DNA of 64,000 bases from Gammaproteobacteria bacterium (GTDB lineage: Bacteria > Pseudomonadota > Gammaproteobacteria > UBA6429 > Thiohalophilaceae): contig JAOUNS010000012.1 of assembly GCA_029880855.1 (NCBI GenBank), forward strand, positions 89,431 to 153,430, given 5' to 3'. A program made the translations under genes and the position numbers. Under the pieces are notes generated by a model, which was given only the letters and a program-made list of their open reading frames with translations, made no database searches and was not told where the DNA came from. Shown one piece after another: positions 1 to 10,272 of this stretch (the stretch's first letter is position 1; every line of letters begins with the position of its first letter).

Positions 1-495
1 TGCATTTGACTGGATTCTCCGCCTTGCTTGAGAACAGTCTGTTGTACTGGCGACGGCATAACTTGTCATTCTATAGCCATTTGCATCTGGCCCATTCCAG
101 ACTATAGGTACATTCAGCGGGTAAGTTGCACCGGCGGCATTTGCACAATAATTTATCGCTGTACCGACAGTTGCCAGTTTGCTCTTTGGCGTATACTTGA
201 GCAAAACTTTTCTCGGATCAGATGCAAAAGTAAATGCACGCACTCTGTCACCATTTGTCAGATTTATAGTGCCACTCGGAACCGGTACAGAGTCTCCAGC
301 AACTGATACTGTTTCCGATCCGGTCAGATCCGCACTCAATTCCAGTGATATCTTGACCTCTCCGGTAGGAAATGTCCCGGGACGCTCATAAATACTGAGT
401 GAATAATTTTGCACTGCGCCAGCTTGTTGCGACAGAAACATCCCAAAAATCAGAAAAAGAGAGATTTTAAGAATTTTACGATTCATCTTGTCCAT
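1..495 (-). CDS. Secreted protein, partial (runs off left edge)
   Basis: The minus-strand frame is open from an ATG at 495 to the window edge, 165 codons without a stop, so the C-terminus lies outside. An AGGAGG ribosome site sits six bases before this ATG. Residues 1-27 form a signal peptide (MDKMNRK, then a hydrophobic core, then a QQAGA cleavage region). The mature part is rich in Ser, Thr and Val and looks like a beta-sandwich; it has two cysteines (NYCANAAG and TTDCSQ). It begins 34 bases after the PASTA/IPT gene on the same strand, so it may be the next gene of the eCIS operon, but a secretion signal is unusual for a particle component. I do not recognise the family. Confidence 0.6.
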   Translation of the reverse strand, partial: MDKMNRKILKISLFLIFGMFLSQQAGAVQNYSLSIYERPGTFPTGEVKISLELSADLTGSETVSVAGDSVPVPSGTINLTNGDRVRAFTFASDPRKVLLKYTPKSKLATVGTAINYCANAAGATYPLNVPIVWNGPDANGYRMTSYAVASTTDCSQARRRIQSNA

Positions 496-529
496 AACTT
501 ATCCTCCTGTTTAATAGTTTAATTTGTTC

Positions 530-1531
530 CTACAGCTCAACTTCTGTAGGGAAAGTCGCTACAGCAGGAACACCGTTAACAACAAGACTAACATCCACTG
601 TGCGGACATCCCCGATCACGTTAAGCCCCGGTATCCCGGCAGGAACTGTGACGGTAAGTTGAGTTCCATCCAGGCTTATACTGCCAGGTGTTTCAGTTTG
701 AACAACATCAAATCGGACAACATTTTCCGATAACGTACTGGAAAATCCGCTACCTGTAATTACGACTGATGAGCCTACAAGATGTGGCCCTGCTGGTATT
801 GATAGAATCTGTGGTGGTGGTACAGCAGGCGGAGGATCTATTGTGCAAGTTCTCGTTGCTTGCAAGCCGGTTATCGTATTCAAAACGATAATCGGAACAT
901 TACTTAAAGGGGATTGTCCTGGCTCTGTCGGCGCCCCTGGTATACCGGCAGGAACAGTTACTCTCAACTTGTGTGTTGGATCATCTGCCGATGGGGTGAC
1001 TTGCGAAACCACTCCTCCTATCGTAACGGAATTGTTATTCGATACCGGATCAAAGTTTGAACCTATAATAATCATACCTGTACCAACCGAAAAACTGGTA
1101 GATGGTGTTCCATCAGACAGTAACAATTGATCTATTATCGGCTCTACGGGTGTACCCGGTCCTGTGCCTGTATCACCGGCAGCAGCAGATATCACCATAT
1201 TGACCGAGGATCCAATAGCCACCCGGGCTCCTGCCACCGGCAGTTGGTAGAGTACTCTTGATGTTCTCACTTCGGTTGCCAGGGGATCTACCAGCACCCC
1301 ATAAATATTAAAAACACTACCCAAAGCCAGTTTGTTTTCAGACGATGTAACGATTGATCTGGCCTCAATCAATGTCTTACCGAACACACTTGGTACTATT
1401 ACTGTGCCTGGTAAAGCACCCAATAATCCATCCAGCGTGGTACGAATGAATTCAACCTCATCCAGCAGGGAGTTCATAAACTCTGAAGTGATGATATCTC
1501 CCGGCTTTACTTTTTCTGGTAATGTAGGCAT
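530..1531 (-). CDS. PASTA and IPT/TIG repeat protein of the eCIS operon
   Basis: 333 residues. I chose the ATG at 1531 (MPTLPEKVKPGD) because AGGAGG lies six bases upstream; a longer frame to 1600 would overlap the previous gene. After a short N-terminal region it has a PASTA-like segment (VPSVFGKTLIEA around residues 50-115) and two IPT/TIG immunoglobulin-like repeats marked by GTGMIIIGSNFDP and SSVVITGSGFSS. Each repeat ends in a VTVPAGIPG motif. Such folds are used for surface binding or as fibre spacers. Its place at the distal end of the baseplate/fibre genes suggests a target-binding or fibre-accessory protein, which is an inference. There is no signal peptide. Confidence 0.7.
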   Translation of the reverse strand: MPTLPEKVKPGDIITSEFMNSLLDEVEFIRTTLDGLLGALPGTVIVPSVFGKTLIEARSIVTSSENKLALGSVFNIYGVLVDPLATEVRTSRVLYQLPVAGARVAIGSSVNMVISAAAGDTGTGPGTPVEPIIDQLLLSDGTPSTSFSVGTGMIIIGSNFDPVSNNNSVTIGGVVSQVTPSADDPTHKLRVTVPAGIPGAPTEPGQSPLSNVPIIVLNTITGLQATRTCTIDPPPAVPPPQILSIPAGPHLVGSSVVITGSGFSSTLSENVVRFDVVQTETPGSISLDGTQLTVTVPAGIPGLNVIGDVRTVDVSLVVNGVPAVATFPTEVEL

Positions 1532-1548
1532 GGTTACCCTCCTGATAT

Positions 1549-2937
1549 CTACAGCCCTTCCGGACCAAGTAAACCAGATATATAATTTGAATAACTCCAC
1601 CTTGACAGGTCATATCGAGGCGAGGCGAAGTATGGCATGTGACCGGTTGTAAACACCACGAATCGTTGTTGAGGCAATTCACCACTTTCATTCAACCGGT
1701 TATTTTCCTGTCCGTAATACAGCCATATGAGCACATCGTCTTTCACATATTTCACCGGATATTTAAAAGACAGATCAAACAAACAACCCAGTTGTGACTC
1801 TTCAACATAAACCGGCTCATGCTTTATCATACCATGAAAGAAGTCATTAACCGCATAACCCACATAGCCTGCTGATATCAATGGAAGAATTCCAGCAGGA
1901 GGAAGAAAATAAAAATAATCTTGCGCCTGTATTAAATGTGGAGCCGGACTCTTTTTCATCAAATCGTATATATGATTCTGAAATTGCATATAAACCGCGA
2001 CTGATTCATCACGATCAAATATAATGTTTCCTGGGACATTGACACCATACCCTTCGTTATTCGCAACAATTCTTCGCACAGACCAGTTATCCAAAAAAAT
2101 CACACCTTCCATGGTCCAATACAGCACTGCCAGACAGATATCACATTCCCGAATCAATTCTTGTTCAAAAAGATAATCAAAAGCTGTAATTTGCTTTTTT
2201 ACCGGTGACATCGTCGCCATGGAAAGACCTTGTGCACGCATCAGCATCTTCTGTTCTGTACCAAAAAAGACATGCGCCAATACATTTTTAAGCTTTGATA
2301 CATTTGCTTCATCAGCCCGCTGCACTGGTGTTACCTTGTTAAGCAACTCATCAGTAAGCATATCCCTTGTCTCATTGGAATATGAATTCATTGAAAGCGG
2401 ATCAAACTCTACCAATCTAAACTGCACCCCCTCCTGCACATAACGACTGCCACAACCCTTGACCACGCCGTTGTCACCCAGCCCGCTTTTCGGTGCTCTC
2501 TCCTTAAAACCGGCGGTTGGTGACATCACCAGAATATAGACACCGGCGCCATTGGGAAGATGTTGGTTACCGGGAGGACCTGCACAGTTGTAGAAATCCG
2601 GTTCACTAAAATCCACCACCTTCAGCGATTTGGATAAAGCGACTTTAACGTCCTGATTCGGCAGACCGATTATTTCCCCCGCCGGATTTATCGCCAGTCC
2701 TTTTGTCACCGTCACGATTGGCGGTGTACCGTCTGATCCGTCATGGCCATCATCCAGTGAGACTTCCAGCCCTTCAATGATCCCGCTGCCGATAGCTCGC
2801 CCCAGACGCCGGTCATGCTCCCGATCAGCCTTTTGTTGGTCGCGCAAGTCTTCGCCAGTGAGCAGCCGTCCTTCAAAATAGTTGGTATGGCGTATCCCCT
2901 GCTCGAGAATCGGCTCGAGTAACTCTTTGACGCTCAT
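1549..2937 (-). CDS. eCIS baseplate/fibre-associated protein B
   Basis: 462 residues, ATG start overlapping the stop of the upstream gene by four bases. The N-terminus (NYFEGRLLTGEDLRDQQKAD) resembles that of the preceding gene product (KYSNGLVLGVDEFNQEE): both have an aromatic-rich G-x-x-L-x-x-x-x-F/L pattern followed by a helix and then a conserved GxxINPxG-type beta segment (GLAINPAGEIIGLP). The shared opening suggests two paralogous proteins that dock on the same baseplate site. The C-terminal two thirds is not recognisable to me. Position after the tail-protein-I gene favours a fibre or fibre-attachment role. No membrane segment or signal peptide is seen. Confidence 0.6.
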   Translation of the reverse strand: MSVKELLEPILEQGIRHTNYFEGRLLTGEDLRDQQKADREHDRRLGRAIGSGIIEGLEVSLDDGHDGSDGTPPIVTVTKGLAINPAGEIIGLPNQDVKVALSKSLKVVDFSEPDFYNCAGPPGNQHLPNGAGVYILVMSPTAGFKERAPKSGLGDNGVVKGCGSRYVQEGVQFRLVEFDPLSMNSYSNETRDMLTDELLNKVTPVQRADEANVSKLKNVLAHVFFGTEQKMLMRAQGLSMATMSPVKKQITAFDYLFEQELIRECDICLAVLYWTMEGVIFLDNWSVRRIVANNEGYGVNVPGNIIFDRDESVAVYMQFQNHIYDLMKKSPAPHLIQAQDYFYFLPPAGILPLISAGYVGYAVNDFFHGMIKHEPVYVEESQLGCLFDLSFKYPVKYVKDDVLIWLYYGQENNRLNESGELPQQRFVVFTTGHMPYFASPRYDLSRWSYSNYISGLLGPEGL

Positions 2938-4520
2938 GTGAGAGGCCCTCCAAGTCTGTTCGCTTCATAGATGATCTCGGCATGCAGTAAAAATAGCTGG
3001 GCATCAATCGGGTCGACCTTTTCGAGTGTGATGCGTAATCCACCAAAGATATCTGTCGGTGTGATGCTATCCGGCAGATTATTAAAATGCGTTGCATAAA
3101 CAATACCGGCGGCTGGACTGGTCACAGTACCGCTGATATCACCGCCATTACCGATATAGGGAGAAACAGAACTCAGTTCTTCTGCAAACCGGTTTCTGAT
3201 GTGCCAGGTAAAATCCACCGAAGCCAGACTGGTTTTTACTCCCCAAACCAGACGTATCCTTGGTGAGACGGAATAATCAATATCGTCCGGGATAGGCAAT
3301 GTAAACGCGGCTTCGCCGCCCATCACAAATCGCAGGGAAGGCGTACTGGCATTGAAAAAGTCAGGCTCAGCACTTGTGTTCACCGGCATGCCTGTATAAG
3401 GCGGCAAGGTCACCCTTTTGGTAACGCGACCATCTGCGCCTAACGTAATGGGGTCGGTAAACCGTTTTAAACCTTCCACGGTTTCTGCTCCGGTCAGGTG
3501 CATAATGTTGCTTTCATCGAAGAAACCGCTCATCGGTGGACTGGTCATGGGACCCGGGCCCCCGCCGCCGCAACATAGCATCAACAATTCATGCAACAAT
3601 CGTGTTTGCAACAGCACCGGACGTTCCTCTTCGACGATTTCCACCGGGCTGTCAATACGAAAGACTCCGCTGCTGTTATCCACCATGCAATCGATTCTGC
3701 CCAGCAAGACGCAATTTTCATGCGGCGGTCCCATGGCGCAGTTTTTTCCGGCGGCAAGCAACTGAGGTTTGACTTCCGTAATCCAGGTGCGAAATGCCGC
3801 TTCCGCCAGCATGGGCACATCATCCGGGTGCATATACATATTCGGGATCGGCGGTGAATAGACAGGAGGTGAACCGGATTGCAACATGCCACGAACCAGT
3901 TGTTCCATTCTTTCCACCGTCAACCCGTCCGGCCCGCCGCTGATCTCAATGGAACGCAACAATTGAATAAAATCCCGAATCGCATGGTCTTCCATCTGGG
4001 CCGGCGGCGTCAGTTGCCAGACAAGTTCAAAATCATCAGCAATGCGTGAGGCAACCGATGTCTTGTCCAGTGACTGACAGGGTCCGCTGGGAACCGGTAC
4101 AAAATCTGTTTCGCATTCCGAATAGCACAACACCAGATAAACCGAGAGTGGTACCGATGGTGGTGTCACGACCGGAGCGCCGAAGAAGTCTTCGATTTCA
4201 CTGCTGTGATTGTATATCCAGGTATCCAGCAAGCTGCATTGGGCTTCAGGTACCCTGATTTCCTGTCCGCGCGGATTTACTGCGATACCGGGTGCAACTG
4301 TGATCTCCCAACTCCCGTCAAACAACTCCGCACTCAGCTTTAATCCGCAAACCGTCCCATAACCATGCAGGGTACGATTATGCAGCCGGTGTTTTTCCAG
4401 CAGATAGAGTTCTTCCTGGTTAAATTCATCCACACCAAGCACAAGACCATTCGAGTATTTCACATGCTTGTAGGGATCAAGGTTGCTGATATCAGGATAA
4501 ACGGGGCTAAAGTCATTCAT
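2934..4520 (-). CDS. eCIS baseplate/fibre-associated protein A
   Basis: 528 residues, ATG at 4520, overlapping the upstream gene by eight bases and the downstream gene by four. Residues 15-85 contain the same type of opening as the next gene (KYSNGLVLGVDEFNQEELYL, then GIAVNPRGQEIRVP). A central low-complexity stretch (LLMLCCGGGGPGP) separates a helical N-terminal half from a beta-rich C-terminal half that includes ligand-binding-like jelly-roll strands. This resembles proteins that sit between baseplate and fibre in eCIS clusters. Function is inferred from position only. Confidence 0.6.
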   Translation of the reverse strand: MNDFSPVYPDISNLDPYKHVKYSNGLVLGVDEFNQEELYLLEKHRLHNRTLHGYGTVCGLKLSAELFDGSWEITVAPGIAVNPRGQEIRVPEAQCSLLDTWIYNHSSEIEDFFGAPVVTPPSVPLSVYLVLCYSECETDFVPVPSGPCQSLDKTSVASRIADDFELVWQLTPPAQMEDHAIRDFIQLLRSIEISGGPDGLTVERMEQLVRGMLQSGSPPVYSPPIPNMYMHPDDVPMLAEAAFRTWITEVKPQLLAAGKNCAMGPPHENCVLLGRIDCMVDNSSGVFRIDSPVEIVEEERPVLLQTRLLHELLMLCCGGGGPGPMTSPPMSGFFDESNIMHLTGAETVEGLKRFTDPITLGADGRVTKRVTLPPYTGMPVNTSAEPDFFNASTPSLRFVMGGEAAFTLPIPDDIDYSVSPRIRLVWGVKTSLASVDFTWHIRNRFAEELSSVSPYIGNGGDISGTVTSPAAGIVYATHFNNLPDSITPTDIFGGLRITLEKVDPIDAQLFLLHAEIIYEANRLGGPLT

Positions 4521-7500
4521 TGTTTATCTCTCCTTGAGTGGATCGCGGCAAATGGTCGCGATGAATAAGAGTTCGATCCTGGACATGCCATGGGTGTGAA
4601 CTGCCCACCACACCCTGTCCCAAATAGGTATTACCCAGTGCGATGGCCGTATAACGTGCGCCCTCACCCAACACGGTGTCCTGTCCCAACCTGGCACTGC
4701 CGACCTGGAACAGCGCCCAGTACAATTTCACATCAAAATCCGTGTGTGCCGGTTTTTCTTTGGCAACGATGGCCTCAACCTGCGCCAGTCGCTGCAGGCG
4801 GCTTTGCGGCAATTCACCCGGCTCGGTGGGCACCAGAACAGTAAAGCGATGCGCATTACGACGTATCGGCAACATCAGCGAAACAAACTGGATCCAGTCG
4901 TGCAATTCACGCTCTGCCGAAGGCATCTTTGATTCTGCCGGTAGGGCGATTGCATTGAATGCCGGCCACGCCTTGTCACCGGTTAATCCATAGGTCTGAT
5001 TCAGTCGCTCTATTTGTTTGTAACGTCGTGCCAAAAACTCCTGATACAGTGCAGTATCCTGTTGCGTCACCCTTGCATAGGTGAAGCCGATTTCCTGTTC
5101 GGTAAAGTATTGCCAATCCTCTGCGGTGAGCGGATTTTGTGGTTGCACAGGCGAAAAACTGATCGCTTCAAACGTTGTATAGGCGGTATTCCAGCGTTGA
5201 TTCAGCTCATTCAGTGCGGCATCTTCTCCGAATACCGTGCTATAGCGTTTACGCATTGACTCCTGGTATCGGACATGCAAGGCATAGACACCGTGAGCCG
5301 GTTCCCATGTCCGGCTTAATGCCAGTTCACGCTGGATAAACCGGAACCAGTCCAGCAGCTCAGCGGCATGCTCGGGGCGGTCGGGATCAAATTCGATGGC
5401 ATCGAACGATTCGAAAGCGCTGTCCCAACTCGAATTCAGTGCATCGATGATCTCCTCACCTTCCTGCGCTGCATTTTTGTATTGGTGGTAGAGAAAATTT
5501 CGGTATTGGCGATTGATATATTCTGCATCACCCAGTTCTTCAAACGTCTTGCTGACGCTGCTGACCGAGAGACCGCTTTTTGCGGTGGGATCGCCGATGA
5601 AGACCCCGGGCAGGTTACGATACAAAAACCGTTCGACAATACGCACCGTTCGACCACCTGCGCCACCGACCGTACTGTGGCTGCGCTGATCTTTTAATTC
5701 CTGGAAGATGCGTTCATCCGGACAAGGATCGATGGCCAAATGAATGGCGGCCCGCATCCCGATCTGCGTACCGTGCCAACGAAACAATAACTCGGCATGA
5801 TCGATAAACAAGCGGCGTCTGTTCACATCCCAGTCGCTGTGCAGTATTGCCCCCAGCCATCCCGCCAACCAGTCGAGGAAACCTTCGGGTACTGTTCGGA
5901 CATCAAACAGGCTGTGCATGCCGGCGATCCGTTCTTCGATGGTGGTGAAGAAGCCTTCCACGTTGGCCAGATAACGTTCCAGGAAATGCATTTCCTGATC
6001 CTGTTCCCGATAGATGGCCGGGAGAAAACGCCTGACATAGGAGAAACGTGGATAATAGACACGCAAGGCGCGCAGTCGCGGTGTCTGTCTGCCGTTGCTC
6101 CTGAAGCGCATGCGTAATTCCAGATAACGACCACGCGCATCTTGTATCAACCACTCCCAGGTCCCAGTCCCTTCGATCTTTTCCTCTTCGGGGGTAAATG
6201 GTCTGTGCAACAGTATCTCCGATCCGTCCTGTCTTTTATGCGGTACAGTCTCGCTGCGCCAGTCGGTGTGAGCCAGTTGCACTTTGTCATCGGCGGCCCT
6301 GCTGTCAAACTCGATCACCGCACCTTCCGGAATACAACCGTCGATATTGATCCGGTGCCAGACACAACCGGGTTGTTTACCGTCAAAGACCAGACTGTCC
6401 AGTTCCGCCTCGCTGGTGTAACGATTGCGTGGCTGCGCGGTGATCGGATACCAGCGTTCCTGCATATCGTAATAGACAAGCTGTTCACCCGGCACCAGTG
6501 CCTTGCCACTGTACTGACGCAATGGCAAATAGCGCGGCCTGACACTGAGCGAGAAAGCGGTATGATCTGCATAGAGGTTAAACTCAAAGGCCTGATTACC
6601 ATTATCCAGCACCAGACTGAGCTCGCCTGCCACGGTGCCCGGCAGTTCCGCAGAATGAGGAACAAAAGCGAAGTCATGCCCTTTTAAGCGCGGGTCATCC
6701 AGCAGATGTTCAAACAGTTCACCTTCCAGTTCGACACTATTGGTTTCCACACCGTCCAGATAACGCTGGATCACAGAGTAACTGTCATCGGCACCGCTGC
6801 CCATAATAAGCACAGAACCGTCCGGCAATCCTTCAATAGCAACAGGTTTGTTGAGTAATACGGGTGAGGCGGCATCAATTTCTGTTGCCTGCGGGAAATA
6901 ATGCAGCGCATGTTCTTTCACATCACCTGCCACCGGTTGAAAATAGTCATGGACTTCCGGCGGGATTGTCTCATAGTTGCCGCTTATCGCATGGACACGA
7001 AAATAACGATCCAGTTTCCAGTAACGTCCCTGATCAGAGCCCAGATCCCGATCCAGCACCCAGACACCACAATCTGCCGCCGCCGCCAGATCAAACGGCG
7101 CAAACGGAATAGTGTCCGGCCATCTGCTCCAGACGGGTGCACCACCTGCATGCAGATCAAAGATCAGCAATCCGGCCGGCTCCAGTGTTCCGATCACAAG
7201 ATAGTGATGACGAGTGACCGTCAAACCGCGCAACCATGGATTCTGCTCCGAGATGGCTTTTTGCGCCGGATAAAAATCACCTTTGACTTCATCTGATTGG
7301 CAATCAGTAAAGAGTGCAGCCACGTTCCAGAACTCACCGGCTTGTTCGGTCCCTCCCGGCAGGATACGAATAGTCCGCTGATCCTCGCCAATCCAGTAGA
7401 TGTTCCCGAAGGTGTCACGCGCACTGCCGCGGCGATCCTGTGGTGTGAGTATTTGTTCGGTCGGACGCTGCGGGAATTGCAACACCCTCGGTAACAGACT

Positions 7501-7614
7501 GAGGCTGGTGCGTTCACGATCCCACCACAGTTCATGCACCTTGCGTTGTTCAAGGATTGGCTCCCAGTCGTTCTCACCGGTCAACAAATGGAAATTGGTA
7601 TTATTAATATCCAT
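4513..7614 (-). CDS. eCIS tail protein I / baseplate wedge with N-terminal propeller
   Basis: 1033 residues, ATG at 7614, nine bases after the baseplate J gene. Residues about 1-330 look like a beta-propeller of NHL/SMP type (TFGNIYWIGEDQRTIRIL, GVWVLDRDLG). Around residues 520-640 lies the phage tail protein I-like core (YVRRFLPAIYREQD, then VPEGFLDWLAGWLG, then FRWHGTQIGM), as in the family named putative phage tail protein TIGR02242. The C-terminal third is helical with repeated Trp/Tyr segments. In PVC-type particles this position is the gp7-like wedge protein Pvc12 that joins the baseplate to the fibres. It is longer than the phage form because of the propeller. Confidence 0.85.
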   Translation of the reverse strand: MDINNTNFHLLTGENDWEPILEQRKVHELWWDRERTSLSLLPRVLQFPQRPTEQILTPQDRRGSARDTFGNIYWIGEDQRTIRILPGGTEQAGEFWNVAALFTDCQSDEVKGDFYPAQKAISEQNPWLRGLTVTRHHYLVIGTLEPAGLLIFDLHAGGAPVWSRWPDTIPFAPFDLAAAADCGVWVLDRDLGSDQGRYWKLDRYFRVHAISGNYETIPPEVHDYFQPVAGDVKEHALHYFPQATEIDAASPVLLNKPVAIEGLPDGSVLIMGSGADDSYSVIQRYLDGVETNSVELEGELFEHLLDDPRLKGHDFAFVPHSAELPGTVAGELSLVLDNGNQAFEFNLYADHTAFSLSVRPRYLPLRQYSGKALVPGEQLVYYDMQERWYPITAQPRNRYTSEAELDSLVFDGKQPGCVWHRINIDGCIPEGAVIEFDSRAADDKVQLAHTDWRSETVPHKRQDGSEILLHRPFTPEEEKIEGTGTWEWLIQDARGRYLELRMRFRSNGRQTPRLRALRVYYPRFSYVRRFLPAIYREQDQEMHFLERYLANVEGFFTTIEERIAGMHSLFDVRTVPEGFLDWLAGWLGAILHSDWDVNRRRLFIDHAELLFRWHGTQIGMRAAIHLAIDPCPDERIFQELKDQRSHSTVGGAGGRTVRIVERFLYRNLPGVFIGDPTAKSGLSVSSVSKTFEELGDAEYINRQYRNFLYHQYKNAAQEGEEIIDALNSSWDSAFESFDAIEFDPDRPEHAAELLDWFRFIQRELALSRTWEPAHGVYALHVRYQESMRKRYSTVFGEDAALNELNQRWNTAYTTFEAISFSPVQPQNPLTAEDWQYFTEQEIGFTYARVTQQDTALYQEFLARRYKQIERLNQTYGLTGDKAWPAFNAIALPAESKMPSAERELHDWIQFVSLMLPIRRNAHRFTVLVPTEPGELPQSRLQRLAQVEAIVAKEKPAHTDFDVKLYWALFQVGSARLGQDTVLGEGARYTAIALGNTYLGQGVVGSSHPWHVQDRTLIHRDHLPRSTQGEINNE

Positions 7615-7623
7615 GTTGTTTCC

Positions 7624-9864
7624 TCAACACTCATTGGGTATGACGGGGACCGGTACCGTGACAACCTCGTCATCACCGGTACCTGACGTCGGCGCCGGTT
7701 TGGCGCCCCTGATCTCATCAATACCGGGAGCAGTACCGGTCACCACTTCCACAGCCATAAGACGCGGTAATTGCAAGCCCTCAATGGTGACAGAACTGTC
7801 TACCTGACCACCGTCGTTGCCGAGATAGATATGGTTGATCTTGGCGATACCGCTGACACGGGTTGCGGCTGCAGCGATTTCCGCCGCTTCCACAACTTTA
7901 TTTAAAGGCCAGCCTTTACTTTCATAACCGCCCTGTAACGGAGAAAGGAAACGTCGTACTTCCTGGCGCACCGCATCCAGCACCGGACCGGCGTTATAAC
8001 CGGTAATGACATCAACACTGATGGAGACCCAGATAGGAATATAAGTCGGACCAATAATATGCAGTTCAGTCGTGAGTATGCGGCGCGGTTCGAGATACTC
8101 ACACATGGTTTGCAGGAAGAGTTTGTCTGGTCGGGGGGCATCGGGTTGCACCGGATCGTTTTTCGGAATGACCAGCAAGGTCACCACGCCGAAGGAATCC
8201 TGGAAGGGTTGTTCGGGATGCACCAGCGGTAACACTTCAAGGCGACCAAGGTCGATACCGGGTGTGGCCAGGGCAATTTCTTCGATATCCTGTTTGGATA
8301 CCAGTCTTTCCCGGTTGCGGATCACGGCCGGTATGCGCTTTTCAGCCTGATTGATTGTTTCGCCCTCTTCGCCGCCCCAGGTTGGAACCGGATTACCGGC
8401 CAGAATACCCGGTGGTAAGTTCGCCCCTTTGGTGATGACGCCGATACCGACACTACCCCGCCGTCCTCCACCATAATCATAACTGACCTGGATACTTGCC
8501 CCCTTGGGCGGGCGACGACCATGCAAGCCGTCACCGAAACGGATCTCACCCGATTCACGATCCAGCGTATAAACGCTGTCGATTGCCACAGAATTACTTT
8601 GTCGTACACTGCTTGATGAAAAACGCGGGCTTTGCATCAACACTTCGGGAGCGGCCGCCATCAGATCATCAATCTGTTGCCAAAGCTCACCATTGATCCT
8701 GAGTCGGACACTCTCACCAATCACCGGTGTGTTGATCAATCGGCCTGATTGATCCGGTTCACCGGTACCGATCGCCAATAACTCTGAAGCCACATGCGCA
8801 CGCTGTACCACGGTCGCCGCATTGATACCGACCCAGCTCAACGGCATGGTCAACTGGCGACTGCCGCTGCGACGACTGGCGCTGATCTCCGGTGAACGTA
8901 TCCTTACCCAGGTAATCAGGCGTTCCTGATCATCGGTATCTTGCAGGGACGGTGGAAAATCACCAGTCCCCGCTTCCAGCGGGTCCAGATCATTCCAGTA
9001 GGTCAATGCGGAAGATTCCGGCAGGATCAGTTCCACGACACCGGGTTGGGATAAAAGATCAGCATTGCTGCGTGGTGTCAGGCGTGAATAGGCGGCGGTG
9101 CCGCTATTCGTGTTGGGTATTTCGTAAACCAGGGTGGGTTGGGCATCGCCGGCTAATGGTCCCCGTGGATAGATCGCCGCACCACTGTCACCCAGTGCAG
9201 GCATCACGCCAAGGGTCAATACCTTGCCGCCAATCGCCTTGCGTGCATTTTCCACCGTATCTGTACTGCGGGCTATCAGCGCGATCCATAATGAACTGTC
9301 TATGGTATCAACACCGATATCGATGGATGGCAACAGTGAACCACCGGCCGGTGGTGCAAACAGACGGGTCTCGTAGAAATCGAGTTTTTCACCCGGCTTT
9401 TCAAAACTGGCATAGAGTTGTTGATAAAGGGTTCGCACTTCAGCCTGACGTTCCGTGGATAACAAACCCTTGTAAAAGAGCTTGGCCTCCACGGGCAGAA
9501 CCTGCAAGGCCTGTTCAGTTCGGAATGGAACTTCACCCGCATACAATAACTGATCTGTTGCCAAATTGACTGCCTTTAATTCACCGCTCGGGTTTCTGAA
9601 AGCAATCAGACCGCGGGCCGCGCGGGCTGCCGAAACGGGGATTCCCAACAGGCGTAAAAACTTTTGTCGGTTACGTTGCGGAATCAGATTGGTGCGATAG
9701 ATGATGTTTTCCGACATGAACGCGAATAGTTGCAGCAGAGTGATGCCGGGATCGCTGTCATTAAAGTTGGTCCATTCCGGGTTATGGGCAGGAATACGCG
9801 CCAGTGCCTCGTTGAGGATGTCCCGGTAAGTCCTGCTGTCAAATTTTGGTTCGGGTAACGGCAT
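7624..9864 (-). CDS. Baseplate J-like protein (gp6-type wedge)
   Basis: 746 residues. The N-terminus has the typical baseplate assembly opening (RIPAHNPEWTNFNDSDPGIT, then LLQLFAFMSENIIYRTNLIP). The middle shows YTLDRESGEIRFGDGLHG, a hallmark of the TIGR02243/baseplate J family, and the C-terminus has the conserved TYIPIWVSISVDV region. In contractile tails this protein forms the iris-like wedge that closes around the hub and triggers sheath contraction. It equals Pvc11. It lies 12 bases after gp25 and nine before the tail protein I gene. Confidence 0.9.
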   Translation of the reverse strand: MPLPEPKFDSRTYRDILNEALARIPAHNPEWTNFNDSDPGITLLQLFAFMSENIIYRTNLIPQRNRQKFLRLLGIPVSAARAARGLIAFRNPSGELKAVNLATDQLLYAGEVPFRTEQALQVLPVEAKLFYKGLLSTERQAEVRTLYQQLYASFEKPGEKLDFYETRLFAPPAGGSLLPSIDIGVDTIDSSLWIALIARSTDTVENARKAIGGKVLTLGVMPALGDSGAAIYPRGPLAGDAQPTLVYEIPNTNSGTAAYSRLTPRSNADLLSQPGVVELILPESSALTYWNDLDPLEAGTGDFPPSLQDTDDQERLITWVRIRSPEISASRRSGSRQLTMPLSWVGINAATVVQRAHVASELLAIGTGEPDQSGRLINTPVIGESVRLRINGELWQQIDDLMAAAPEVLMQSPRFSSSSVRQSNSVAIDSVYTLDRESGEIRFGDGLHGRRPPKGASIQVSYDYGGGRRGSVGIGVITKGANLPPGILAGNPVPTWGGEEGETINQAEKRIPAVIRNRERLVSKQDIEEIALATPGIDLGRLEVLPLVHPEQPFQDSFGVVTLLVIPKNDPVQPDAPRPDKLFLQTMCEYLEPRRILTTELHIIGPTYIPIWVSISVDVITGYNAGPVLDAVRQEVRRFLSPLQGGYESKGWPLNKVVEAAEIAAAATRVSGIAKINHIYLGNDGGQVDSSVTIEGLQLPRLMAVEVVTGTAPGIDEIRGAKPAPTSGTGDDEVVTVPVPVIPNEC

Positions 9865-9876
9865 ACTTATTCATCC

Positions 9877-10272
9877 TTAGCCGGCCAGTAATACACGCAG
9901 TTGTAATTGATCATTGGACTGGTCTGCCACCAGGGTGTAGCGGATCATCACCCAGACGGCCTGCGAATCATCTTCATCCTCAATCACTTTTATGGAATCC
10001 AGATTGATACGTGGCTCCCACAACTCGATCGATTGCCGGATCTTTTCTTCGATTAAGCGATGCGTGGTAATGGTGTTCGGTTCGAATAAAAACTGTTTCA
10101 AGCCTGCGCCGAAATTCGGCAACATCAGACGTTCACCCGGCTCCGTGGTAAGAATGATGCGAATGGACTCACGAATATTTTCCGACCCTTCTGACCAGGC
10201 AATCCGCTGCTGATTGTCCAGACGCATGGAAAACGCCATACTTCTGCCGAATAACTGTCCTGCAATCGTCAT
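9877..10272 (-). CDS. gp25-like baseplate protein
   Basis: 131 residues from the ATG at 10272 (MTIAGQLFGRSMAF), which overlaps the previous stop as ATGA and has AGGGGAAG upstream; a longer frame up to 10329 has no such support. The GPW/gp25 signature is clear: ENIRESIRIILTTEPGERLM, then LPNFGAGLKQFLFEP, then RVLLAG at the end. gp25 carries the strands that nucleate the first sheath ring. It equals Pvc9 and has the usual family length. Confidence 0.93.
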   Translation of the reverse strand: MTIAGQLFGRSMAFSMRLDNQQRIAWSEGSENIRESIRIILTTEPGERLMLPNFGAGLKQFLFEPNTITTHRLIEEKIRQSIELWEPRINLDSIKVIEDEDDSQAVWVMIRYTLVADQSNDQLQLRVLLAG